A stretch of 33,983 nucleotides of DNA, from positions 1 to 33,983 of the forward strand of contig JAUWOU010000021.1 of NCBI GenBank assembly GCA_030612005.1. Direction: 5' to 3'. The first letter of the stretch is position 1. Each line of letters begins with the position of its first letter. Under the pieces are notes generated by a model. The model searched no databases. It was not told the origin of the DNA and saw nothing but the letters and a program-made list of their open reading frames with translations. Below are positions 1 to 8,800 of the stretch, in pieces. Position numbers and translations under genes: made by a program. The DNA comes from Candidatus Thorarchaeota archaeon (GTDB taxonomy: Archaea > Asgardarchaeota > Thorarchaeia > Thorarchaeales > Thorarchaeaceae).

Positions 1-79
1 TTTCATTCAGTACCTAGTGACACTAAGTACTGCACATAAACTCGCAAATATCTGCCTAATAAGGGTAATGCTCATGACC

Positions 80-120
80 AAAAAATAAAAGGGGAGAGGG
101 AAGGAAGCCTGATGGCCTCC
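80..120 (-). terminator. Terminator after the ABC permease gene
   Basis: Read on the minus strand, GGAGGCC-ATCA-GGCTTCC forms a 7-bp stem with one G-U pair and a 4-nt loop (103-120). It is followed by a pyrimidine-rich stretch ending in a T-rich run (80-90). It lies just past the permease stop codon. Nothing else recognisable is in 1-138. Confidence 0.55.
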
Positions 121-138
121 TAACCCGGAGCCCGTTTC

Positions 139-1713
139 TTACCGCTCCCTCAGCCGCGGATTCAATACTTGGTCCAGTGTATGGCCCACGAATGTGAACG
201 ATAGCGAGAGCATAGTGATCATTAGACCCGGGAATAATACTACCCACCATGCACCAGTGCTGAATGCGCCACCGGTTCGTGCGTCTGCAAGCATTCTACC
301 CCAGCTTGGATCTTCAGGGTTAGTAAGACCCAAGAATGAAAGACCTGCTTCGGAGAGAATTGCTCCGACCACACCCAATGTGATGTTAGCAAAGAGGATT
401 GGTGTTACGTTTGGTAGAATATGCCGGAACATAATGTACGTGTCTGAAGCCCCAATGGCTCTAGCTGACTCAACGTAGGCCTTATTCTTTTCTGCCAGGA
501 CCTGCGACCGAATCAGCCGCGACGTTCCGGTCCAACCTAATATCGCGATAACTATGATGATGTTTTGAATATTCGCTCCTAAGAACGCCGCTAAGACCAT
601 CATAAGCGGTAGTCCTGGAATAACAAGCAAGAAGTCAACAACTCTCATTAGAACTTCGTCAATCTTACCACCGAAGTAGCCAGCTGACATTCCAACGATA
701 ACACCAATCCCAGTGGAGAGTGCAGTTGCTAGAACACCGATAATGATTGAAATTCTGCTACCGTAGATAAGCTGTGACCAAGCATCAGCACCCCAGTTGG
801 TGGTACCTAATAGTCCAAAGTATTCACCATAAGCAACCATTTTGAGTTGTGTAAACATGACATTAACAGAACCATTGAAATCTTGCCAAGGAGTTTCGCC
901 ATGAAAGCTTTCGAATCTGTAAGTTGGTGCGATACCAATTCGGATTGTGATATCATCACTAGGATCCTCTTGTGAAGTTCCATTTAATAAAATCATACCG
1001 TCGAAAATATCACTGATACTGAAGTAATTCAAGCTTACAGGTTTTTCTTTCACTACGTCCACATAATTTAAATCTCTAGACTCAAAGAGTCTTGTCCATT
1101 GCCCACCAGAGTCAATAATCCATAAATAGATTCGGAACATTAGGTTTCCATATATGGATGTATTTGCAAAGTCACCGGTGAGTTTAGTTGCATATGAAAT
1201 TGACATGTTCACATCACTTGGTCTAGAGTTCCATGGCCAAGTAACAATCTGATCAAAGTACACAAAGTCATTATAGTCAGGCATAATTTCATCAGGATCT
1301 TGACCTACAAAATCCAATTGTGTACCAGGAGTATGTGTCCATGTAAGATTCACATAACTTTGGTTATTCAAATCGTCTATAGGTTGATGTAAATAACTAA
1401 ACTCATCACTAGTTCCATTGATAGCCATGAAAGGTTCTTCATTAATTAAGGGATCAGTTAGATATTCACCAGTTACAACACCATCTGGATCAAACACAGA
1501 GAGCCACGCCGGGGCAAGGTATTCAGGAGCTACCTTAACCAGTGGAGTGGGATCGTGTGTTGCTAGTACTGGAGCAAATATTGCCATGCCAAAGAATATT
1601 GCCATGACAAAAATACCAATCAAGCCAATCCTGTGCTTTCGATATTCTCTCCAGAAGCCGGTGATGCTTACATACCAGTTGCTGTCTTTCCAACCTTTTC
1701 TAGAATCGGACAA
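139..1713 (-). CDS. DppC/OppC-type oligopeptide ABC transporter permease with large external insert
   Basis: Inner-membrane permease of a peptide/nickel-type ABC transporter, 524 aa; DppC homologues are usually about 300 aa. The N-terminus has the OppC_N pattern (residues 12-50, one membrane segment ending AIFAPVLA). The C-terminal half (about 318-515) has the remaining membrane segments and the EAA loop (ESARAIGASDTYIMFRHILPN, about 415-435), which contacts the ATPase. The extra length is one insert at about 75-300, between TM1 and TM2, so on the outside of the membrane. It is beta-rich and carries seven N-x-S/T sequons. The start is TTG at 1713: GGAGG lies 7 nt upstream and no in-frame ATG is nearby. 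The partner DppB and the binding protein are not in the window. The two ATPases are encoded divergently at 2517-4571. Family call is secure; substrate unknown. Confidence 0.93.
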   Translation of the reverse strand: MSDSRKGWKDSNWYVSITGFWREYRKHRIGLIGIFVMAIFFGMAIFAPVLATHDPTPLVKVAPEYLAPAWLSVFDPDGVVTGEYLTDPLINEEPFMAINGTSDEFSYLHQPIDDLNNQSYVNLTWTHTPGTQLDFVGQDPDEIMPDYNDFVYFDQIVTWPWNSRPSDVNMSISYATKLTGDFANTSIYGNLMFRIYLWIIDSGGQWTRLFESRDLNYVDVVKEKPVSLNYFSISDIFDGMILLNGTSQEDPSDDITIRIGIAPTYRFESFHGETPWQDFNGSVNVMFTQLKMVAYGEYFGLLGTTNWGADAWSQLIYGSRISIIIGVLATALSTGIGVIVGMSAGYFGGKIDEVLMRVVDFLLVIPGLPLMMVLAAFLGANIQNIIIVIAILGWTGTSRLIRSQVLAEKNKAYVESARAIGASDTYIMFRHILPNVTPILFANITLGVVGAILSEAGLSFLGLTNPEDPSWGRMLADARTGGAFSTGAWWVVLFPGLMITMLSLSFTFVGHTLDQVLNPRLRER

Positions 1714-1911
1714 ATGTCATCCTCCATAAATCAGACCAATACATTCCAATTGGTAATGAGTTAATCATATTCAAATTGAAGTGGACTGTCTTCTTATTCA
1801 TTTGGATAATGATGGAGCAAAATTTCACCTAAAAAAGGAATTGGTTCGGGTAGCAAAATTAGTTCGGGTGGACACTTTATTAATTTCTTGCTCTCACTTG
1901 ATATTGTGAAT

Positions 1912-2235
1912 CTATTCGTAATCATATGTTTCTTCGAAAGGATCTTCAATGACAGGTTCTTCAACATCAGGTACATCGTTTTCTGCAAACCGTTCGTCAC
2001 GATCCTTAATCATCTGCTGAGTTCGACGATGTGCAGCCCAAAGGTCAGCATATACTATGCCTACTAGAAACATGACAAGTGCCCCTGTTAATGAGATGAT
2101 AGCACCCCAGAACATGAGAATTTGCACGGACGTCATTGCATAACCTATTATCATGAGCAATATAGGAACAAGTAACCATCGCTTCTGTGGTTTGTTTTTA
2201 GTCCTTGGAAAGGATCTTACTGACCTGCTTGGCAT
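1912..2235 (-). CDS. Small two-TM membrane protein with acidic tail, unknown
   Basis: About 107 aa. A basic N-terminus (PSRSVRSFPRTKNKPQKR) precedes two hydrophobic helices (about residues 21-37 and 42-63 from the chosen start), then a charged, strongly acidic tail (DVEEPVIEDPFEETYDYE). By the positive-inside rule both ends should be cytoplasmic. I do not recognise a family. ATG at 2235 is preferred; a start at 2253 adds six residues. It is upstream of the permease on the same strand with a 198-nt gap (1714-1911) in which I see no gene, so co-transcription is possible but not shown. Hydrophobic pattern, basic-to-acidic layout and conventional codon use support it as real. Confidence 0.7.
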   Translation of the reverse strand: MPSRSVRSFPRTKNKPQKRWLLVPILLMIIGYAMTSVQILMFWGAIISLTGALVMFLVGIVYADLWAAHRRTQQMIKDRDERFAENDVPDVEEPVIEDPFEETYDYE

Positions 2236-2420
2236 TGTAACACACACTAACAAGTGATATAGGAATGCCTTTTATCTTTTCTAATCGAGCCTATTTTTTT
2301 TTTTCACTCAAAAAACGTTCACTGTCATACTTCATAATTGTTATTTTGTTCTTTACACCAAATTGACTCGGCAGCTAGAGCATTAATAGGGGAAGCTTGT
2401 TTTCTCGGCTCGCTTCACAA

Positions 2421-2430
2421 CATATTTAAG
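2421..2430 (+). promoter_or_regulatory. TATA box for the peptide-transporter ATPase genes
   Basis: CATATTTAAG matches an archaeal TATA element. Transcription would start near 2450, leaving a leader of about 65 nt before the ATG at 2517. The leader holds the hairpin at 2459-2482. Confidence 0.5.
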
Positions 2431-2458
2431 ATAAACCAAAAGGACCGTACCTCAATGA

Positions 2459-2482
2459 AGGGTCAGGCGTATGCCAGACCCT
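2459..2482 (+). promoter_or_regulatory. Inverted repeat in the leader of the ATPase operon
   Basis: AGGGTCAGGC-GTAT-GCCAGACCCT: two 10-nt arms with one central A-A mismatch and a 4-nt loop. It starts about 30 nt after the TATA box and ends 34 nt before the start codon. It could be a DNA operator next to the transcription start or an RNA hairpin in the 5' leader. No T-run follows, so it is not a simple terminator. Confidence 0.45.
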
Positions 2483-2516
2483 GCGGGCCGCTTTTGGCTC
2501 AATGGAGTTTACAATC

Positions 2517-3506
2517 ATGCCCCTGCTAGACATCAGAAACCTGCGCATGTATTATCAAACGCAGAAAGGTCTTGTGAAGGCAGTCGATAATGTTTCCCTG
2601 ACACTTGAACCAGGTGAGTCAGTTGGGCTCGCAGGAGAAAGTGGATGCGGCAAATCAAGCCTTGCATACTCAATTATGCAACTACTTCCACCGGCTGCAA
2701 ATATCGTCGGAGGAAACGTGTATTTCAAGGGTGAAGATTTAATTCGAAAGACTGCAAAGGAGATGAGGGATATTCGCTGGAAGAACGTTGCTATCGTCTT
2801 CCAAGGTGCTATGAACGCACTTAACCCCGTCTTCGAGATAGGAGAACAAATTGCTGAAGCCATTCTCATGCACGAAAACGTGACTGAAGAAGAGGCACTA
2901 GACCGCTGCTCTAAGCTCTTTGAGATGGTCGGTTTAGACCCCAGTAGGATTCACAACTATCCTCACGAGTTTTCAGGCGGAATGCGCCAGAGAGCTATGA
3001 TTGCCATGGCTCTTGCATGTAATCCAGATCTTGTTATCGCCGATGAGCCCACGACAGCTCTAGACGTTACAATTCAAGCACAGATTCTGAAGCTTATGCA
3101 AAAGCTGCAGAAAGACCTCGGCCTATCACTCATTCTGATCACACACGATTTGAGTGTAATTGCTGAAACCTGTGACAAGACAGCTATCATGTACGCAGGA
3201 AAAATTGTAGAGCTGGCTGATGTCGTGTCAGTCTTCAAAGATCCAATACATCCCTATGCTACTGGTCTAGTAGGTGCGATTCCAAGCATGGTGAAAGCAG
3301 AGAAAAGGAAACTAACTTCAATCCCAGGTTCACCACCTGATTTGATTTCTCCACCACCAGGCTGTAGATTCCACCCCAGGTGTCCTTATGCAAAGTCCAT
3401 TTGTTCTAAAGAAGATCCTGTGTCTCAAGAGATTGAACCTGGAAGGTTTGTAGCATGCCACTTTGCTGACCAATTAAGAGGAGAAATTGACATAGACTTG
3501 GAGTGA
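2517..3506 (+). CDS. DppD/OppD-type peptide ABC transporter ATPase
   Basis: Cytoplasmic ATPase that powers peptide or nickel-type uptake with a DppF-type partner. Numbering from the upstream ATG at 2502, the Walker A is GESGCGKS (45-52), the ABC signature is FSGGMRQR, the Walker B is [14 protein letters not shown], and the switch His is in [13 protein letters not shown]. The C-terminal oligopeptide/dipeptide extension holds the cysteines [14 protein letters not shown] plus ACHF, usual for the family. I choose ATG 2517 (protein MPLLDIRNL...) because GGAG lies 9 nt upstream, the same spacing as the next gene; ATG 2502 adds five residues. The gene ends six nucleotides before the start of the DppF-type gene, so the two are one operon, divergent from the permease gene. 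Confidence 0.95.
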   Translation: MPLLDIRNLRMYYQTQKGLVKAVDNVSLTLEPGESVGLAGESGCGKSSLAYSIMQLLPPAANIVGGNVYFKGEDLIRKTAKEMRDIRWKNVAIVFQGAMNALNPVFEIGEQIAEAILMHENVTEEEALDRCSKLFEMVGLDPSRIHNYPHEFSGGMRQRAMIAMALACNPDLVIADEPTTALDVTIQAQILKLMQKLQKDLGLSLILITHDLSVIAETCDKTAIMYAGKIVELADVVSVFKDPIHPYATGLVGAIPSMVKAEKRKLTSIPGSPPDLISPPPGCRFHPRCPYAKSICSKEDPVSQEIEPGRFVACHFADQLRGEIDIDLE

Positions 3507-3512
3507 TTGATA

Positions 3513-4571
3513 ATGACAATTGACGATTCAAGAATCCTAGAAGGTTCCGAGGATATCAAAGAAGGTGAAACTCTGATATCCATAAAGAACATGCGTAAGT
3601 GGTTTGCTGTGAATACAGGCTTCCTCTCATCAATGCTTTACAAACAGGAACTATTCGTGAAAGCTGTCGACGGTGTGACCTTTGACATCAAGAAAGGTGA
3701 AGTACTAGTACTCGCAGGTGAGTCAGGATGTGGTAAAACAACAACCGGTCGATGCATTCTGCACTTAGAGGTCCCCACCGATGGTGAGGTTCGCTATGGA
3801 GGACAGGACTTAGCTACGCTTGACAGGAACGAGATTAAGGAACTACGAAAACGCATGCAGATTACATTCCAAGATCCATACGAATCCCTTAATCCAAAAC
3901 AGAGTGTCTTTAGTATTGTACAAGAACCACTTATGGTTCACAAGATACCCCTGTCACCAAGCCAGAGAAGACTGAGAGTCCTTGAGGCATTGGAAAGTGT
4001 CGCGATAACTCCAGCAGAGGATTTCATCGATAGGTATCCACACGAACTATCAGGAGGACAAAGACAGAGAGTTTCAGTAGCACGTGCACTAATCTTGCAC
4101 CCAGAGTTCATGGTTGCAGACGAGCCCGTGTCTATGTTGGATGTATCAATCCGTGCAGAGATTCTGAATCTTTTGCTAAACCTGAGAGAGGAACTGGGAC
4201 TCACTTATCTATTCATCACACACGATCTTGCTGTTGCTACATATATTGCTGATAGAATCGGTATCATGTATCTTGGAAAGATTGTGGAGATTGGACCAGC
4301 TCATGCTGTGGCGTTCGATGCAATGCATCCGTACACTCGGGCACTAATCTCAGCAGTACCATCAGGAGACCCAACCGTCAAACGGCGTGTTGAGTCACTG
4401 AAAGGTGAACCACCGAGCCCAATTAATGTCCCATCAGGTTGTAGATTCCATCCTAGATGTCCTTATGCACAAGAGATCTGTGTGAGGGAGATGCCTGAAG
4501 ATAGAGACATGGGTGAAGGACACGTTGTAGCATGCCACTTTGCTGGCGAGCTTCCTGAAGTTCAGCTCTAG
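3513..4571 (+). CDS. DppF/OppF-type peptide ABC transporter ATPase
   Basis: Second ATPase of the transporter, expected to form the heterodimer with the preceding gene product. Walker A GESGCGKT (71-78, counted from TTG 3507), Q-loop in ITFQDPYESLNP, signature LSGGQRQRVSVARAL, Walker B FMVADEPVSMLDV, switch His in YLFITHDLAVATY. The C-terminus has the family's cysteine motif ([14 protein letters not shown] ... ACHF). ATG 3513 has GGAG 9 nt upstream, inside the end of the previous gene, pointing to coupled translation; TTG 3507 is possible. An insert between the first strands (TGFLSSMLYKQELFVKAVDG) is common in OppF-type subunits. The operon ends at the hairpin terminator 4583-4622. Confidence 0.95.
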   Translation: MTIDDSRILEGSEDIKEGETLISIKNMRKWFAVNTGFLSSMLYKQELFVKAVDGVTFDIKKGEVLVLAGESGCGKTTTGRCILHLEVPTDGEVRYGGQDLATLDRNEIKELRKRMQITFQDPYESLNPKQSVFSIVQEPLMVHKIPLSPSQRRLRVLEALESVAITPAEDFIDRYPHELSGGQRQRVSVARALILHPEFMVADEPVSMLDVSIRAEILNLLLNLREELGLTYLFITHDLAVATYIADRIGIMYLGKIVEIGPAHAVAFDAMHPYTRALISAVPSGDPTVKRRVESLKGEPPSPINVPSGCRFHPRCPYAQEICVREMPEDRDMGEGHVVACHFAGELPEVQL

Positions 4572-4582
4572 TATCGAAAAAT

Positions 4583-4622
4583 CACGGGTGCAACCTTTGG
4601 CACCCGTGTTCGCTTCCTTTTT
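4583..4622 (+). terminator. Terminator of the ATPase operon
   Basis: CACGGGTGC (4583-4591), 8-nt loop, GCACCCGTG (4600-4608): a perfect 9-bp GC-rich stem followed by a T-rich tail. It is 12 nt past the stop codon of the DppF-type gene. Confidence 0.75.
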
Positions 4623-4645
4623 CTGCTTTTAGGTAATGTTGTGAT

Positions 4646-5086
4646 ATGATGACTGAAGAAATGGATAGACCTCGTATCCTCAAGGCTATCAAGAAATGTC
4701 TTGTTAATGGTGATGAGTTCTTCAAGAAGGCAATGGATGCACTTGATGAAATTGGGAAAGCCTCGATGGGTCCTGGAATGACTCCTTTGATTGGGGGCTA
4801 TGCGATGAAAGACCCTAAGTCGAACTATCGTGGAGCCCTAATTGATATTGATTCTGCTGAACGTTCATTGGAACCTCTTACAACACGATTCAAAGATGGA
4901 AGAGTAAATGCATCTCACTTCAAGTCTGAACGGGCTATGATTCTACTTCAGGACATAGCAGGAATGAACTATTCAATCCTGATTAGGAAGCTCGTGGAGC
5001 AGAGTGGACGAGAGTCAATTTGGTATAGCTTGAAAGAATTAAGAACAAAAATCGAGGAGCTTCTTACACTTATTGCAGAAATATAA
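4646..5086 (+). CDS. Small all-helical protein, unknown
   Basis: 146 aa, soluble, predicted almost wholly alpha-helical by residue pattern, with a Gly/Pro-rich break (MGPGMTPLIGGYAMKDP, about 41-57) between helices. No membrane segment, no signal peptide, no motif I can name. The C-terminal helices (KLVEQSGRESIWYSLKELRTKIEELLTLIAEI) could form a coiled coil or bundle. ATG 4646 is used; a second ATG follows at once at 4649. It sits between the transporter terminator and the FGase-like/GCS2 pair on the same strand, 90 nt before the next likely start, and could be transcribed with either or alone. Function not inferable. Confidence 0.65.
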   Translation: MMTEEMDRPRILKAIKKCLVNGDEFFKKAMDALDEIGKASMGPGMTPLIGGYAMKDPKSNYRGALIDIDSAERSLEPLTTRFKDGRVNASHFKSERAMILLQDIAGMNYSILIRKLVEQSGRESIWYSLKELRTKIEELLTLIAEI

Positions 5087-5176
5087 TCTCACAGCAGCTC
5101 TGTTAAACTAGCAAAGATAATAACGCTACAGCCTGATTCTCGATTATTACGGATAATTCCAGGAGTGGTCAGTTCC

Positions 5177-5848
5177 ATGAGTAGCTTGAATGAACATCGC
5201 AGTCTTCTCCAAGAACTTGAGAGGACAGAAACGGTTCTAAATAGGTTACTCAAGAAGATATCAAACGTAAGCGATTTTCTAAGACCGTTAGAACACTCGC
5301 TGAGAGCTGAAGATTTCTCCTCTAGTGGTTCGTACGTTCCGGGAACATCAAATGGGATTGTTTGTGTACTATCATCTTTAATCAAAGGAGATCCACTATC
5401 TAGTTCCATTGATTTGATTCGAGGGAAGGGACTGAAACTTCCAGCAATAATCAAAGGGTCAGATAGAAATGAAACAAAATCCACATGTGACACTATACTG
5501 AAGATTATTGAAGGTAAACCAGGAGGAACACCAATTAACTATGTCATCAATCTAAGATGGGCAAACTTACCCTCTATAGTTGATGATACAAACTTGGTTG
5601 TGATTGGAAAGAGGTTCCATTATAGAAAAAAAAGAGATTTGAAAAAACTCCAAACTCGATTTGAAGAGATAGGTTTTCAGGTTCTTGAAGATGTAGGACA
5701 ATTCGGGGGAGGTCCTCTAACTTATCGATTAACTGAATTGGCTAGAAAACTGGGAAATATGACAGTACTAGAAATCACACTCTCCCATTGTATTGCTGAA
5801 AATCATGACAGGGTTGCTGAAATTCTTGAATCATTGACAATCCTTTAG
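5177..5848 (+). CDS. N-formylglutamate amidohydrolase-like protein, probably altered active site
   Basis: About 223 aa. The C-terminal half follows the layout of the N-formylglutamate amidohydrolase/poly-gamma-glutamate hydrolase fold: a strand plus basic residues (NYVINLRWANLP), then DDTNLVVIGKRF, a helix, GFQVLEDVGQFGGGPLTYRL and MTVLEITLSHC. This matches the family order D-x-x-IG ... G-F-x-V ... F-GG-x-T ... L-x-I-E-I. The His normally in the central 'DLHS' strand is replaced (NLRWA), so metal binding may be lost or moved. The N-terminus is a coiled-coil-like helix. The call is by eye, from motif order, and only moderately sure. Members of this fold often neighbour GCS2-type ligases, and here the GCS2 fusion gene follows directly, with its ribosome site overlapping this stop codon. 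ATG 5177 preferred; GTG 5165 adds four residues. Confidence 0.6.
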   Translation: MSSLNEHRSLLQELERTETVLNRLLKKISNVSDFLRPLEHSLRAEDFSSSGSYVPGTSNGIVCVLSSLIKGDPLSSSIDLIRGKGLKLPAIIKGSDRNETKSTCDTILKIIEGKPGGTPINYVINLRWANLPSIVDDTNLVVIGKRFHYRKKRDLKKLQTRFEEIGFQVLEDVGQFGGGPLTYRLTELARKLGNMTVLEITLSHCIAENHDRVAEILESLTIL

Positions 5849-5857
5849 GTGATTATG

Positions 5858-8800
5858 ATGAGTTCGACTAAAGATACAGAGGAGATGGATTTACCATTCC
5901 CACACGGTATCGAAGTTGAGCTTCAGGTTATTAGGAAGGATGGAACTTGGATTCGAGGGGAGAATATACTAGATGTATTCGACAAAATTGTTTCTAGCGC
6001 AAAAGGACTTCTTGATAAGAAAATACGATCTTCCTCAGTAGCCTCTGTGAGAGAAAAGTATGGTCAGAGTGCACAAACGGAAGAAGGTGAGAGAGGCTCG
6101 AGAATCGTAGCAACATATCAAGATCCTTCAGGTAACTCCAAAGAATATACCTTGTTAGGGCACGACCCCAATGTCACAAGTCTTACTTGGATACTTGAGA
6201 TAGCTACACCCCCTTGTACAACATTGGAAGAGCTTGCATGGTGGGTTCAGACATTAATTGCAATTTCATATGAATCACTACCAAAAGATTCCAAAGCGAT
6301 ACTTGTTTCCACAGGTTTGAATCCAACACAGGAGTATCTTCGCAACTTGTCCTTTGGCGAGCACCATCACATTTTGAGCCCTTCAATTGATGAGAAAACC
6401 AAGATTGCAGTTTACAACATGATTAGGAATTTCATTCCACATCTGATTGCACTATCTGTAAACTCGCCCTTTGAAAATAAGGCACCAAGTGATGAAATAA
6501 TTCTCGACGATGATGGAAGAATGAGAGCACCAAGATGTAAGAGATCAATCAGACTCTTCAGAAATACAACTCAAATGGGGCCAACTAACGAGTTTGAATT
6601 AATCCCTCATATTCAAGATTCTAACAAAGATGCTTTTGCAAAACATGTGAATAGAAGCTATGCTCGTATGGTTGATATGTACCCATTCACAGATTATGGT
6701 ACAATTGAACTTCGAGTGTTTGATACACAGCTTAGCATTCCTAGAAGAATGGGTCTCGCACTTATCCTGCAAGCATTGGCATTGAAAGCAAAGAGAATGA
6801 CTGAACGAGGTGAAACTGTTCCAGATATAGGTGCAAAGACTCTTGCTGCAAATAGAGCTTCGGCTGTTTCAGCAGGTCTCTGGGGACCATTTCGTTCAAG
6901 CGAAGGGAAAAATGATTACCACACAACATACAATCGTCAAATAACTGATATTGGAGAGATTCATAGTTCAAAGCGAAACAGATTCCTTGGTGATGCAATT
7001 GTATCAATGTTCTATATGATTAGAGATGAACTCGATGATCTCAATATTGTAGAAAATCCATTCATGCAAGCATTACTTGTTTCAGTATTTGGTAGTGATT
7101 TTTCTCCACCCCGGACTACTGGAGCGGATTTCCAGCTTGATGTCTATGCAAAATCCGACTTCAATATGGTAGTCCTGTTGAAACGACTTGCCGAGGTCAC
7201 AAGGGAATGTAGTACAAACTGGCTCTATGATCCCATAGAAGGTACGCCACATCTTCCCACTTGGTTATGTTGGTGGAAGGGCCTTGAACCAGAGATAGTC
7301 ACTGATACAGATAGACCATTTGCGGGGCAAGATGTACAATTTTCAATTCTCATTAGAAACTCAACTGGTAGAAATATGGAGAATATGAGTGTTACATATT
7401 CAGTTGAAGATTCTGATAGAAGAGTGATTGATAGCAATATCCTAACAATTCCCAGTATTGAAGCAGGTGAGGTACATGTTTCCACAATCAGCTTCTCTAC
7501 AAGAAAGGACATTTCAGCTTACAATATCATTGCAGAGGTTGGATTTGCAGGACGTCAAATCAATTTAGCAAGTACGATTAATATGTACTGGATGAAGACA
7601 TCGATAAGTCCAAGAACAACTACGCAATTTGCAGATGGAAAAACACCAGTACTGTTCAGGAGCGAAGTTGAAACAAACTACCCTATGAAATCACTTGTTA
7701 CTTGTGAAATAAACCTACTTGCTCCGGGTCTTGAAAAAATCTTAGTAAGTCTTACAGATAGTTTACATATTGAAGGCGGTGAGGTTACCGTATTAGAAAA
7801 TACTAACTTCCGCTCACTTCTAATCCCGCCAGATGCTGCAGAAGGTGTAGAAAGATGTGTTCTGCAAATGAAGCTTCTGAACAAAGAAGGTTTCGAAATT
7901 GCAGAGGGAACATCTAAACCATTCTATGTTGGTTTTGTACGTAGAGGGCCGCAGGTAGTCATAGAGTCTGAATTGAAAAATAGCTATATTCCAGGAGAGT
8001 ATCTATCAGGTATCGTTATTGTCAGTGATAAGAATAAAGCAATTGAGGCGACAGCTCGACTAATTGTTGAATACTGTACAGACTCAGGGCAAGATATTGA
8101 GATTGAGAATCTCATAGCAGAAGAATTTCTGGAGAAGGAAGTAAGCTTTCAATGGCGTATACCCCAAATCGAAGTTGGTAGTCAATCATATAGAGTAGGT
8201 AAAATCAAAGCTCGCGTCATGATGAGAGGGAAAGAAATTACAGCTTCAGAATCGGATCGTTTCAGTATCGAGCATGTAACCACTAAGGTCAATCTTGATT
8301 CGTTGAGGGTTCCTAAACGGTCTCATATTGGGGGTAAGATTTCTGGATGGTTAAGAATTAGGAGGAATACAGAACAAGGAGACCCAGCATTTCTGACAAT
8401 GGCATTAATCTTTCCAGATGGAGAAGAGCATATTGTGCTCAGGCAAGCGGTGAAACAGAGTAAGAACCTATCATTGGCATTCGGACCCATAACTATCCCT
8501 GCACCAAAATCTACGTTAGTTCCAAAATCAGTCACCCTTAGTGCTGTTCTAAGTTATGCAGGATTAGAAATGGACAAACGATCAGCAGAAATCGATCTTG
8601 TGGGGGGACCTTCAGCAGACATTGCAAAGATCAATTTTATCGGTCTACCTGGATTTGTTCTACCAGATCAAATGATTCAGGTTACTGCACAGATTGAGAG
8701 CAACTTGGACAAAACTGCAGATTGTGAACTAACCATTGAGCTAGAATCGATCAGTGGGAATATTACTTTGCTTGAGAGAGGACTTGAACTCGAAGTTGGG

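Noticed and set aside
194-478. 94-aa reading frame on the plus strand opposite the permease
   Set aside because: Antisense of the conserved EAA-loop region of the permease; no start signals.
2338-2529. 63-aa reading frame upstream of the DppD-type gene
   Set aside because: It covers the TATA box, the leader hairpin and the ribosome site of the ATPase operon, has no ribosome site of its own and its protein shows no structure.
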